Shown in pieces: positions 1 through 7,231 of a stretch of 63,291 nucleotides of DNA. This DNA comes from Bacteroidota bacterium (GTDB lineage: Bacteria; Bacteroidota; Bacteroidia; Palsa-965): the NCBI GenBank assembly GCA_013298545.1, contig JAAFIA010000015.1, forward strand, positions 1 to 63,291. The letters run 5' to 3'. Every line of letters begins with the position of its first letter. The stretch's first letter is position 1. The translations under genes were made by a program, and so were the position numbers. The notes under the pieces are model-generated. The model did no database searches. It was not told the DNA's origin and worked only from the letters and a program-made list of their open reading frames with translations.

Positions 1-1170
1 CCACAATCGCCGCAAACATTTAAGCAGTTGTTGATGGTGGCTGGAATGGATCGCTATTTTCAGATTGTGAAATGTTTCCGCGATGAAGATTTGCGCGCCG
101 ACCGACAACCTGAATTTACACAAATCGACTGCGAAATGAGCTTTGTGGAACGCGCCGATATTCTCAACATGTTTGAAGGTCTCGTGCGTCATTTGTTTAA
201 AAAAGTAAAAGGCGTTGATATTGGTACGTTGCCGCATTTGACTTATGCCGATGCAATGAAATACTACGGCAGCGATAAGCCGGACACGCGTTTTGAGATG
301 AAGTTTGTGGAGTTGAATGATGTGGTGAAAGGAAAAGGATTTCCTGTTTTTGACAATGCCGAACTCGTTGTGGGCATCTGTGCAAAAGGTGCGGCATCAT
401 ACACACGCAAGCAGTTGGATGAATTAACGGAGTTTGTCAAACGTCCACAAATTGGTGCAACGGGTTTGGTTTACGCACGCGTGAACGATGATGGAACGAT
501 TAAATCTTCTGTCGATAAATTTTATAGTGAGGCCGAATTGAAGAACTGGGCGGCGGCCTTTGGCGCAAGTGCTGGCGATTTGATTTTGGTACTTGCTGGT
601 GGTGCTGACAAGACGCGTAAAGCGTTGAACGAACTGCGTCTGGAAATGGGAACGCGCCAGGGCCTTCGCGATAAAAATACGTTCTCGTGTTTATGGGTCA
701 TTGACTTTCCTTTGCTCGAATATAATGAAGATGAAAAACGTTGGTTTGCGATGCACCATCCGTTTACCGCGCCTTGGCCCGAAGATTTATCCAAACTCGA
801 TAGCGATCCGGGTGCGGTACGTGCCAATGCGTACGATATGGTTATCAATGGTGTTGAAGTGGGCGGCGGTTCAATCCGTATTTTCGACAAAGCATTGCAA
901 GCAAAAATGTTTGGTGTTTTAGGATTCACGCCAGAAGAAGCACAAGCGCAATTTGGTTTCTTGATGAATGCGTTTGAGTTTGGCGCGCCTCCGCACGGCG
1001 GCATCGCTTTCGGATTTGATCGTTTGTGTTCGCTCTTTGGCGGTGCCGATTCGATTCGTGATTTTATTGCTTTCCCGAAAAATAATTCGGGCCGCGATGT
1101 GATGATTGATTCGCCTTCGGTGATTGACGAAAAGCAGTTGAAAGAATTGAGTATTCGGACAACGGTTTAA
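1..1170 (+). CDS. aspS: Aspartyl-tRNA synthetase, C-terminal part (5' end outside window)
   Basis: Class II aminoacyl-tRNA synthetase that charges tRNA-Asp in the cytoplasm. The open frame enters from base 1, so the N-terminal anticodon-binding OB domain and the first part of the catalytic core are missing; about 389 residues remain. Visible motifs are motif 2 ([18 protein letters not shown], about residues 26-43 of the fragment), the inserted GAD-type domain in the middle, and motif 3 near the end (GIAFGFDRL followed by DFIAFPKN). The gene ends in TAA and is followed by a strong hairpin shared with the convergent lipoprotein gene. No oddity was seen. An internal TTG at 28 is not the real start because conserved AspRS sequence continues upstream of it. 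Confidence 0.97.
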   Translation, partial: PQSPQTFKQLLMVAGMDRYFQIVKCFRDEDLRADRQPEFTQIDCEMSFVERADILNMFEGLVRHLFKKVKGVDIGTLPHLTYADAMKYYGSDKPDTRFEMKFVELNDVVKGKGFPVFDNAELVVGICAKGAASYTRKQLDELTEFVKRPQIGATGLVYARVNDDGTIKSSVDKFYSEAELKNWAAAFGASAGDLILVLAGGADKTRKALNELRLEMGTRQGLRDKNTFSCLWVIDFPLLEYNEDEKRWFAMHHPFTAPWPEDLSKLDSDPGAVRANAYDMVINGVEVGGGSIRIFDKALQAKMFGVLGFTPEEAQAQFGFLMNAFEFGAPPHGGIAFGFDRLCSLFGGADSIRDFIAFPKNNSGRDVMIDSPSVIDEKQLKELSIRTTV

Positions 1171-1184
1171 ACGATTACAAAATC

Positions 1185-1222
1185 AAAAAGGTCAGATTCA
1201 TTAACGAATCTGACCTTTTTTT
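1185..1222. terminator. Bidirectional intrinsic terminator
   Basis: A 15-bp inverted repeat (arms 1185-1199 and 1206-1220, AAAAAGGTCAGATTC and its complement, loop of 6) is flanked by A and T tracts on both sides. It lies between the convergent aspS and head-GIN lipoprotein genes and can end transcription from either direction. Confidence 0.9.
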
Positions 1223-1235
1223 ATGCCCTAAAAAT

Positions 1236-1841
1236 TTACTCTTGTTCTACGGTTCCATTTCCGTCAATCACTTTTGTAACAACTGGATTTCCGGCATAAC
1301 GTACTTTTCCAGAACCAATGATGGTGGCCTTCAACGAATCGGAAACCGCCATGCGTACAAATCCCGACCCCACAATTTCAGTTTCCAAAAAGGCGCACGA
1401 TGAGTTGTTGTGGTTGATTGCGCCATTTCCATTGACTTCAAGTATTAAGCGTGGGAAATGGCAGTTATCGAAACGCATTTGGCAATTGCCGCCTTCGGAG
1501 GCAACTTCGCGCACATCGGGCAAATAGACACGCACTTTGACGTCGCTGTTGATGAATGGATTTTGCCTGTTTGGTGGATGAATAATTAGCGCATCGCCTT
1601 GCAAGGTTGTTGCAATAAAGGGAACAATATTGCTTGAGCCAACGAGTTCGAGTCGCGCTGTATCGCTTTCAAAAATCGTAACATCGCCCGATCCGGTAAG
1701 CAGAATTTTATGAATATCGGCTGTAATGGGGCGTTGCTCGGTAACGATAATTCCGTTGGGAATATAATCTTCTTGCTCGTTGCGGCAACTCGAAGATACC
1801 ATTGCAAAAAGCAACAGCGAAAAGGTGGTGATGCGTTTCAT
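1236..1841 (-). CDS. Head GIN domain (DUF2807) lipoprotein
   Basis: Predicted 201-residue lipoprotein. It has an N-terminal hydrophobic signal ending in a lipobox (SSSC, Cys19), then a beta-rich body with the recurring G-S/N-G elements typical of the DUF2807 'head GIN' family (GSGDV, GNGA, GSGF, GSGKV, GNGTV). These families are predicted beta-helical surface or periplasmic proteins; no enzymatic role is known to me. It is the last gene of a minus-strand run (GxQ-repeat protein, TonB-dependent receptor, this gene), 24 bp downstream of the receptor stop, so co-transcription is likely. A shared terminator with aspS follows. The family call is firm; the function is unknown. Confidence 0.85.
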   Translation of the reverse strand: MKRITTFSLLLFAMVSSSCRNEQEDYIPNGIIVTEQRPITADIHKILLTGSGDVTIFESDTARLELVGSSNIVPFIATTLQGDALIIHPPNRQNPFINSDVKVRVYLPDVREVASEGGNCQMRFDNCHFPRLILEVNGNGAINHNNSSCAFLETEIVGSGFVRMAVSDSLKATIIGSGKVRYAGNPVVTKVIDGNGTVEQE

Positions 1842-1856
1842 TTTTTTTGTGTGTTA

Positions 1857-1873
1857 AGAGCCTGTTTAAAATT
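1857..1873. repeat. Solo copy of a MITE terminal sequence
   Basis: The 16-mer AGAGCCTGTTTAAAAT is identical to the left end of the 165-bp inverted-repeat element at 46916-47080. Here it occurs alone and covers the stop codon of the TonB-dependent receptor gene (TAA at 1866-1868 on the minus strand). No partner end was found nearby. It may be a remnant of an excised or decayed element. Confidence 0.5.
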
Positions 1874-4238
1874 CGATGCGATAATTCAATACAGGAATCA
1901 AAGGTGCTTGATAGTTGTATTTTATTGTATTTGAAGAAGGATCGAAATAGCGGTTAAAAACATTTTTACGATTTGTTGTGTTTTGAATATCGAGCGAAAC
2001 GCGGGTGGTGCATTTTTTGAAATTGCGTTTCAAACTCACGCCCACATCAAGACGCAGGTAATCGGAATTTTTTTCTTGAAATGATTTTGCGGGATCTTTG
2101 TATGTACCACCAAGCGCAATTGACTTTTCAAGATCAATAGGTGTATCATAAAAACCACCGGCCCAGATTAGTTTTGCATTAACGCCAATGACACGACCTT
2201 TTCTTTTCTCGCTGAGTGTATATTCTTTGCCTCCTGTAAACGTAAAATTATATTTTCCGTTGAAGCGTGAATTGCGCCAAACACCATCCAATGCTTTATA
2301 TTTCGATTCGTAAAGCGATGCTGATGCAATCATGTACGAACCACCAGAGAAGAATTTTTCGAGCGTGAGTTCTAGTCCATAATTTTTGCCTGCTCCGGCA
2401 TTCACCAAACTATCGGTGTAAGAACCAGCAATCATGTTGTTTACGGCAAAAGGATCGGTCATGCTATTCTTTACGGCAAGATCTGAAAGCCATTGATAAT
2501 AGGTTTCTGCTTTTATCCGAAAATTTTCGCCAAATGGATGATCGTATGCCAAAACCAAATGGTGCGCTTTTTGAAATTTCAGTTTGGTATTCGGACGAAC
2601 AATTGAGCCATCGGTTAATGTAGCTTGCGCAAAATATGCCGGAAGCGGTAAGTGCTGGCTGTGTAAGCCATAACCAAGACTGATGTTATGAAGTGGTGCC
2701 AATTCCCAACGCACAGCCGCACGTGGCTCGATGCTTGTATTTCCGTTGAGTGCCAAATACAAACTATGAAAACCAGCGTTGATCGTCAACCGTTCTGTGG
2801 GGCGAAATTGCCATTGCGAATAGGCTTGGAGCGTTTGCGTAGTGCCATCTTGTTTTAGGTTTTCTACCAACTGATTTACTTCGGGATCGTAAACGCCTTC
2901 GTATAATGAAAAGCCGAGTTGATTGAAAACGATTCCGCTGCGAATGGTATTTTTTGCATTTAGTTTGGTGGTCAATGTTGCCGAACCGGTTAAGCGTTTG
3001 GTGTCGTTAAATTCGCTGTTTTCTAATCGAAGCGAATAATCGTCTTGGGTGTATTCGCTTTTGTATTTGATGTTTACATCCGAAACTCCGGCAACAATTT
3101 TCAGCAACGATTTTTCACCAAGCTGATTGGTCCACGAAGCACCATTAAAAAGTGTATTGCTTATAAATTTACTGGTATAGCGATCGTCTTCTGATTCCCA
3201 TTCCAGCGAATCTGTTTTCGCCCGATAAGTCTCGCCGCTCAATCCGCCAAATCCAAAAAACGCAAATGTTCCGAATCGTTCTGTTGGCAAGACCACATTG
3301 TACGACAAGTCTTGAAATGTTGTAATGCCCACATCGTCTCCAAAAACGCCAGCTTTACTGAGTAGTCCCAGTGTAGAATATCTATAATTGATGAGATACG
3401 AACCGTTGTGTTTTTTGGAGAGTGGTCCTTCGGCAGCAAAATCAACACCCAAGACTCCTGCTTGAAATGTATATTCTGCTTTTTCGTTATTTCCGGAGCG
3501 CAGCCGCAAATCGAAAACACCCGATGTTGCATTTCCGTATTCAGAAGCAAATGCGCCCGTCATAAAATCTGAATTGGCAAGTAGTTGTGTACTGAGAATA
3601 GAAATACCGCCTCCAGCAGCACCGGGTATTGAAAAGTGGTTTGGATTAGGAATATCAATTCCTTCCATACGCCACAATAAGCCGCTAGGTGCATTGCCAC
3701 GAATGACAATAAAATTATTGCCATCGCTCGCCGTTGATACGCCTGCATAAGCGAGTGCCGCACGTGCAGGGTCGTTTACGGCGGCTGCGAAACGTCGTGT
3801 TTCTTCGACCGAGAACGTGCGGGCACTAACTGTTGACATGGAATTGAGTGGCTTTTTCTTATCGTCTTTGGCGGTAATAACCACTTCATTTGTTTGATTG
3901 ATTTGCTCTTCGAGTTCGATATTCAAAACCAATTCTTTGCCAGAACTTACGTCCACATCGTTGAGCAAAATTTCGCGGTAACCAATCATGTTGATTTTAA
4001 AACTGTGGCGACCGACAGGAATTTCGTTGAGCTTGAATTGTCCATTGATGTCGGTTGCTGTGCCTTTTGGCGGCACGAGGTCTGTAACTGCAACCAATGC
4101 ACCCATGAGTGGCGTTTTAAGTTGCTTATCGACAATTTTCCCGCGTACGGTTTGTGTCCATGTTTGCGCTGGCAGAGCAACACCGAATAAGAAAAGAAGT
4201 AATAAGGTAAGAACTGCTGCAAGTGTGATCGATTTCAT
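1866..4238 (-). CDS. TonB-dependent receptor with carboxypeptidase-regulatory-like N-terminus
   Basis: Outer-membrane active-transport receptor of 790 residues. A signal peptide (hydrophobic about 5-24, ending near PAQ) is followed by a CarboxypepD_reg-like/transthyretin-like domain (about 30-110; VRGKIVD, DINGQF, GYRE). A plug domain comes next (about 120-240; NNFIVIRGNAPSGLLWRMEG), then a long C-terminal beta-barrel ending in F (YRIEF). I chose the ATG at 4238 because the signal peptide begins MKSITL; an in-frame ATG at 4256 would add six residues. There is no STN domain, so it is a transporter and not a FecA-type transducer. It lies 84 bp downstream of the GxQ-repeat protein and 24 bp upstream of the DUF2807 lipoprotein, probably in one operon. 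The substrate cannot be read from sequence. The stop codon lies inside a repeat fragment. Confidence 0.9.
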   Translation of the reverse strand: MKSITLAAVLTLLLLFLFGVALPAQTWTQTVRGKIVDKQLKTPLMGALVAVTDLVPPKGTATDINGQFKLNEIPVGRHSFKINMIGYREILLNDVDVSSGKELVLNIELEEQINQTNEVVITAKDDKKKPLNSMSTVSARTFSVEETRRFAAAVNDPARAALAYAGVSTASDGNNFIVIRGNAPSGLLWRMEGIDIPNPNHFSIPGAAGGGISILSTQLLANSDFMTGAFASEYGNATSGVFDLRLRSGNNEKAEYTFQAGVLGVDFAAEGPLSKKHNGSYLINYRYSTLGLLSKAGVFGDDVGITTFQDLSYNVVLPTERFGTFAFFGFGGLSGETYRAKTDSLEWESEDDRYTSKFISNTLFNGASWTNQLGEKSLLKIVAGVSDVNIKYKSEYTQDDYSLRLENSEFNDTKRLTGSATLTTKLNAKNTIRSGIVFNQLGFSLYEGVYDPEVNQLVENLKQDGTTQTLQAYSQWQFRPTERLTINAGFHSLYLALNGNTSIEPRAAVRWELAPLHNISLGYGLHSQHLPLPAYFAQATLTDGSIVRPNTKLKFQKAHHLVLAYDHPFGENFRIKAETYYQWLSDLAVKNSMTDPFAVNNMIAGSYTDSLVNAGAGKNYGLELTLEKFFSGGSYMIASASLYESKYKALDGVWRNSRFNGKYNFTFTGGKEYTLSEKRKGRVIGVNAKLIWAGGFYDTPIDLEKSIALGGTYKDPAKSFQEKNSDYLRLDVGVSLKRNFKKCTTRVSLDIQNTTNRKNVFNRYFDPSSNTIKYNYQAPLIPVLNYRIEF

Positions 4239-4322
4239 CTGATCGGAAGTAAGCATAGCGTTTTTTTATTTGAATGAAATGGGAGATGAAAATTGTTCGC
4301 AGCAATTTTGTGTTGTGTTTTT

Positions 4323-5414
4323 TTAGAAGAAACGGATGGCAGCACCAAAGCCAAACCAAGCTTTTACATTCCAACGGTTATCATACGTTTGTGTAAATCC
4401 GTAGTATGGTGGAAATTGGTTGACGGGTAATTCTCCTGCTTGGGTACGCACATCATTGACAAAAACGTTGAATGTTGGTCCGGCAGCAATGGATATTTTT
4501 TGGGCGAGATGAAAATCAAATGGTGCTTCGATTTTAATCCATTCGCTGGTACGTGTATTGAATCCGCCGCGGTTGACGTGTGCAGTACTGAGTTCGATGG
4601 CGGCATCCAAACGTTTAGAAATCGACCAAGCAGTTCCAATGCCATAACCGATAGACCAGTATGGATCGCGCGGGCGATAGTCGATACCAACAAGTAAATT
4701 GTTGTGAAATATTTTGCTACCGCTACGAAACGCTGCATTGATGGGCATGGTTTCATTCCATCCCAATTCGAGTTTATGGTAACCATGACGGGCATAACTG
4801 AACACACCAATCATAGCACCCGAAACACTATCAGCAAAATTGAATACTCCAATTTGTACGCCTTTTACATTTCGTGCATAGTTGACAAAGCCACTGATTT
4901 GTGCGCCTTGCACGGTGCCAAAAGCGATGTTGAGTGCTCCGGCGGTTTGAAGGCCACGTACATGTTTCGCGATGTTCACGCTTCCGGCCATTTGAAGTGC
5001 TTCGACGGTTCCGCCGCAAACATTCGCCGTTCCTGAAACTTGTGCGCCATAAATATCGCCACCGGCCATGTTTAATGTTCCTGCAATTTGCGCCCCGCGA
5101 ACTGATTTGGTGGCAATGTTCATGACACCACCAATTTGTGCACCATCAACACTATCCATAGCTAAATTGCCAATGCCTGCCATCTGAAAACCACGCATAT
5201 AACCTGTTGACATATTGAAACAGGCCGAAAGTTGCGATCCGTAAAACCGATTTTGAGCCACATTGGCGATGATCGCCACTTGTGCATTGGTGCTCGAAAC
5301 GCCTAAGATCGAGTAGTTGGCTTGCTGATTTGGATTGGTGAGCAAGGTATCAGGAGTGGCCATCGCGAATGCGCTGATAGCACAAGTGAACGAGAGAAGA
5401 GCTAAACGTTTCAT
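4323..5414 (-). CDS. GxQ-repeat outer-membrane protein without STN domain
   Basis: Protein of 363 residues with a signal peptide (about 1-20). A block of about nine tandem units of 14-16 residues follows (about 72-215) with consensus V-x-G-x-Q-[MIV]-[AS]-G-x-x-N-[IL]. The C-terminal region (about 220-363) looks like beta-barrel strands and ends in RFF. The repeats resemble those of proteins I know as LA_2272-type surface repeat proteins; the fold is unproven but a beta-solenoid fits. It is a clear paralogue of the protein at 7232-9277: the repeats match and so do barrel motifs (IGYGIG, SIAAGPTFN, AIRFF), but it lacks the STN and carboxypeptidase-like domains. The ATG at 5414 was chosen for its signal peptide. 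It is divergent from the sigma gene, with a TAGGGGT motif about 45 bp upstream of the start. Confidence 0.75.
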   Translation of the reverse strand: MKRLALLSFTCAISAFAMATPDTLLTNPNQQANYSILGVSSTNAQVAIIANVAQNRFYGSQLSACFNMSTGYMRGFQMAGIGNLAMDSVDGAQIGGVMNIATKSVRGAQIAGTLNMAGGDIYGAQVSGTANVCGGTVEALQMAGSVNIAKHVRGLQTAGALNIAFGTVQGAQISGFVNYARNVKGVQIGVFNFADSVSGAMIGVFSYARHGYHKLELGWNETMPINAAFRSGSKIFHNNLLVGIDYRPRDPYWSIGYGIGTAWSISKRLDAAIELSTAHVNRGGFNTRTSEWIKIEAPFDFHLAQKISIAAGPTFNVFVNDVRTQAGELPVNQFPPYYGFTQTYDNRWNVKAWFGFGAAIRFF

Positions 5415-5458
5415 GTTTTTGATGTTGTTTGCTCTCATGACCAGCTAAAAGGGGATTC

Positions 5459-5485
5459 ACCCCTACGCCAGTTGAAAATATTTTT
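5459..5485 (-). promoter_or_regulatory. Candidate ECF-sigma promoter for the GxQ-repeat/TBDT operon
   Basis: On the minus strand TAGGGGT (5459-5465) is preceded by an A/T-rich stretch (AAAAATATTTT). The same arrangement occurs on the plus strand before the sigma gene. I infer a shared promoter or operator class, and I recall that similar GGGGT elements often precede FecI-type genes in Bacteroidota. The GGGG also pairs with CCCC in a 5-bp hairpin (5450-5464). Confidence 0.45.
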
Positions 5486-5512
5486 GTTTTTCTTCTTTTC
5501 AGGAAGTTTTTT

Positions 5513-5539
5513 AAAAATTTTAAGGAAGGGCATAGGGGT
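5513..5539 (+). promoter_or_regulatory. Candidate ECF-sigma promoter for the sigma/FecR/STN operon
   Basis: TAGGGGT (5533-5539) is preceded at about 20 bp by AAAAATTTT, mirroring the minus-strand element at 5459-5485. It lies 107 bp upstream of the preferred sigma start (5647) and 14 bp upstream of an alternative ATG (5554). It is compatible with autoregulation by the encoded sigma factor; this is inference from motif repetition only. Confidence 0.45.
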
Positions 5540-5646
5540 ATCTGTATTTTAATATGTCTTCTAAGTACATGAACTTGCTGCGAACACCTGTTTCATCGGA
5601 TTCAAGTCCGACTTATCTTTACCGCTCCGGACAGGATTTGAATCGT

Positions 5647-6237
5647 ATGGAAACAGAACAAGAATGGATTGCTGCCATCCGCAAAGGCGACGAACAGGCG
5701 TTTGAACGCATGTTTCGCGCATACCATGCGGCTTTGTGTAGGCATGCTGTACGTTTGCTCGAAGATGCAGAAGATGCAGAGGAAGCGGTACAGCAGGTTT
5801 TTTTGAAAATATGGGAGCGTCGCGAGGCTTTTGAGATTACAGTTGCTTTAAAAGCATATTTGTATCGCGCGGTTCACAATGCTGGTCTGAACATGATTGA
5901 ACGAAAAAAACGTGAACGCAACCACCAACAAGCAGAATTGCATGTGGTTCATCGCTCAGAAGATGCTGTTCCAGAAATGCGTCGTAAGGAATTGGAAACG
6001 GCTATTCAGCAAGCCATTCAAACCTTGCCCGAACAATGTCGGCGCGTTTTTGAATTGAGTCGTTTTGAAGAATTGAAATACCGCGAGATTGCCGATACGT
6101 TGGGTATTTCCATCAAAACAGTCGAAAATCAAATGGGTAAGGCCCTGCGTTTGTTGCGCGAGCGGCTCGCTCCTTTTCTATCGGTGTTTGGCGTTTTAAC
6201 TATTCACGAATTGCTTAACCTCTTTTTTCACTCATGA
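5647..6237 (+). CDS. ECF-type RNA polymerase sigma factor (FecI-like, Bacteroidota group)
   Basis: Sigma factor of 196 residues that would direct RNA polymerase to a small regulon. Region 2 is seen at about 18-85 (FERMFRAYHAALCRHAVRLL, then VFLKIWERRE) and region 4 with its helix-turn-helix at about 115-170 (LPEQCRRVFELSRFE, then YREIADTLGISIKTVENQMGKAL). I prefer the ATG at 5647 (METEQEW) because it gives the usual family length; an in-frame ATG at 5554 would add 31 low-complexity residues. The stop overlaps the anti-sigma start (ATGA), so the two are translationally coupled. The partner is the FecR-like protein immediately downstream. Likely targets are its own promoter and the divergent operon, both bearing TAGGGGT. 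Confidence 0.92.
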   Translation: METEQEWIAAIRKGDEQAFERMFRAYHAALCRHAVRLLEDAEDAEEAVQQVFLKIWERREAFEITVALKAYLYRAVHNAGLNMIERKKRERNHQQAELHVVHRSEDAVPEMRRKELETAIQQAIQTLPEQCRRVFELSRFEELKYREIADTLGISIKTVENQMGKALRLLRERLAPFLSVFGVLTIHELLNLFFHS

Positions 6238-7226
6238 ACGTTTCTGAAGAAAACACCATCGATACCTTGCTTGCGCGCTACCTCGCAAACGAGTGTGATA
6301 CGTCGGAAAAATTGCAGGCGGAAGCATGGATTGCGGCATCGCCCGAAAATAAATTATACTTCGATGGTTTACATCAAATTTGGAACGATGCTTCGGAAAC
6401 GGATGCTTCGCATTTCAATACGGATGCGGCTTGGAATCGGTTGCAAAGTAGTATGCACGGAAATACGGCTTCTGCCAATACGTTTGCATTGTGGAAAGTT
6501 GCGGCTTCCGTTGCGGCATTTTTAATAATCGGAGTTCTGACTTATACACTTATTAAAGATGATGTTGTCGAAATTCCACAAGTGGCTTTTTCGACTACGG
6601 ATAAAATTCAAAATGGTATTTTGCCCGATGGTAGCAAAATTGCATTGAATGTCCATTCGCAACTTAATTATCCAAAATCATTTGATGGAAATACGCGTGA
6701 GGTTGAATTGAAAGGGCAAGCGTTTTTTGATGTGGCGCATGATGCTACGCATCCATTCATCATTCACACGAATGCAATTGATATTCGTGTTGTTGGAACG
6801 TCGTTTGATGTAAAAGCCTATCCCAATTCGGATAGCGCGTTGGTGAGTGTGGTTTCTGGAAAAGTAAAATGTTATACGGGAACAGACACAACGGTTTTAA
6901 CGGCTGGACAACAAATCGTTTTCAGAAAAAGCAAAAAAGAATTTGTTAGCCCAGAAACGGTTGTTGACAATACACAATCTTGGCGCACACGTTTGTTTAA
7001 GTTTGATCGCAAGCCGCTTGCTGATGCGTTGCGCGAAATTGCTGTCTCTTTTCAAGTGAAGATCAACGTTCCAGAAGGATTAAATAAGTGTTTACTAACA
7101 CTCGATTACGACACCAATCTGCAAACGGTTGAAGAAGTGCTTGACCTCATCCAAGAATCGTATCCGACAACACATTGGAACCGACAGGGCGATGTGATTA
7201 TCTTTGAAGGTGAGGCTTGTCCGTAA
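6234..7226 (+). CDS. FecR-family anti-sigma factor
   Basis: Inner-membrane anti-sigma factor of 330 residues. The N-terminal cytoplasmic part (1-80; YLANECDTSEKLQAEAWI) binds the sigma factor in this family. One transmembrane helix follows (about 88-108, ending VLTYTLI), then a periplasmic FecR domain (about 120-215; LPDGSKIALN, VELKGQAFFDVAHD, VVGTSFDVKAY) and a C-terminal DUF4974/STN-like domain (about 255-325; KFDRKPLADALREIA). In FecI/FecR systems the periplasmic part contacts the STN domain of an outer-membrane transducer. Here the next gene supplies an STN domain, but on a non-TonB-receptor protein. It overlaps the sigma gene by 4 bp, and the next gene's ATG lies 5 bp after its stop. 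Confidence 0.93.
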   Translation: MNVSEENTIDTLLARYLANECDTSEKLQAEAWIAASPENKLYFDGLHQIWNDASETDASHFNTDAAWNRLQSSMHGNTASANTFALWKVAASVAAFLIIGVLTYTLIKDDVVEIPQVAFSTTDKIQNGILPDGSKIALNVHSQLNYPKSFDGNTREVELKGQAFFDVAHDATHPFIIHTNAIDIRVVGTSFDVKAYPNSDSALVSVVSGKVKCYTGTDTTVLTAGQQIVFRKSKKEFVSPETVVDNTQSWRTRLFKFDRKPLADALREIAVSFQVKINVPEGLNKCLLTLDYDTNLQTVEEVLDLIQESYPTTHWNRQGDVIIFEGEACP

Positions 7227-7231
7227 ACTGT

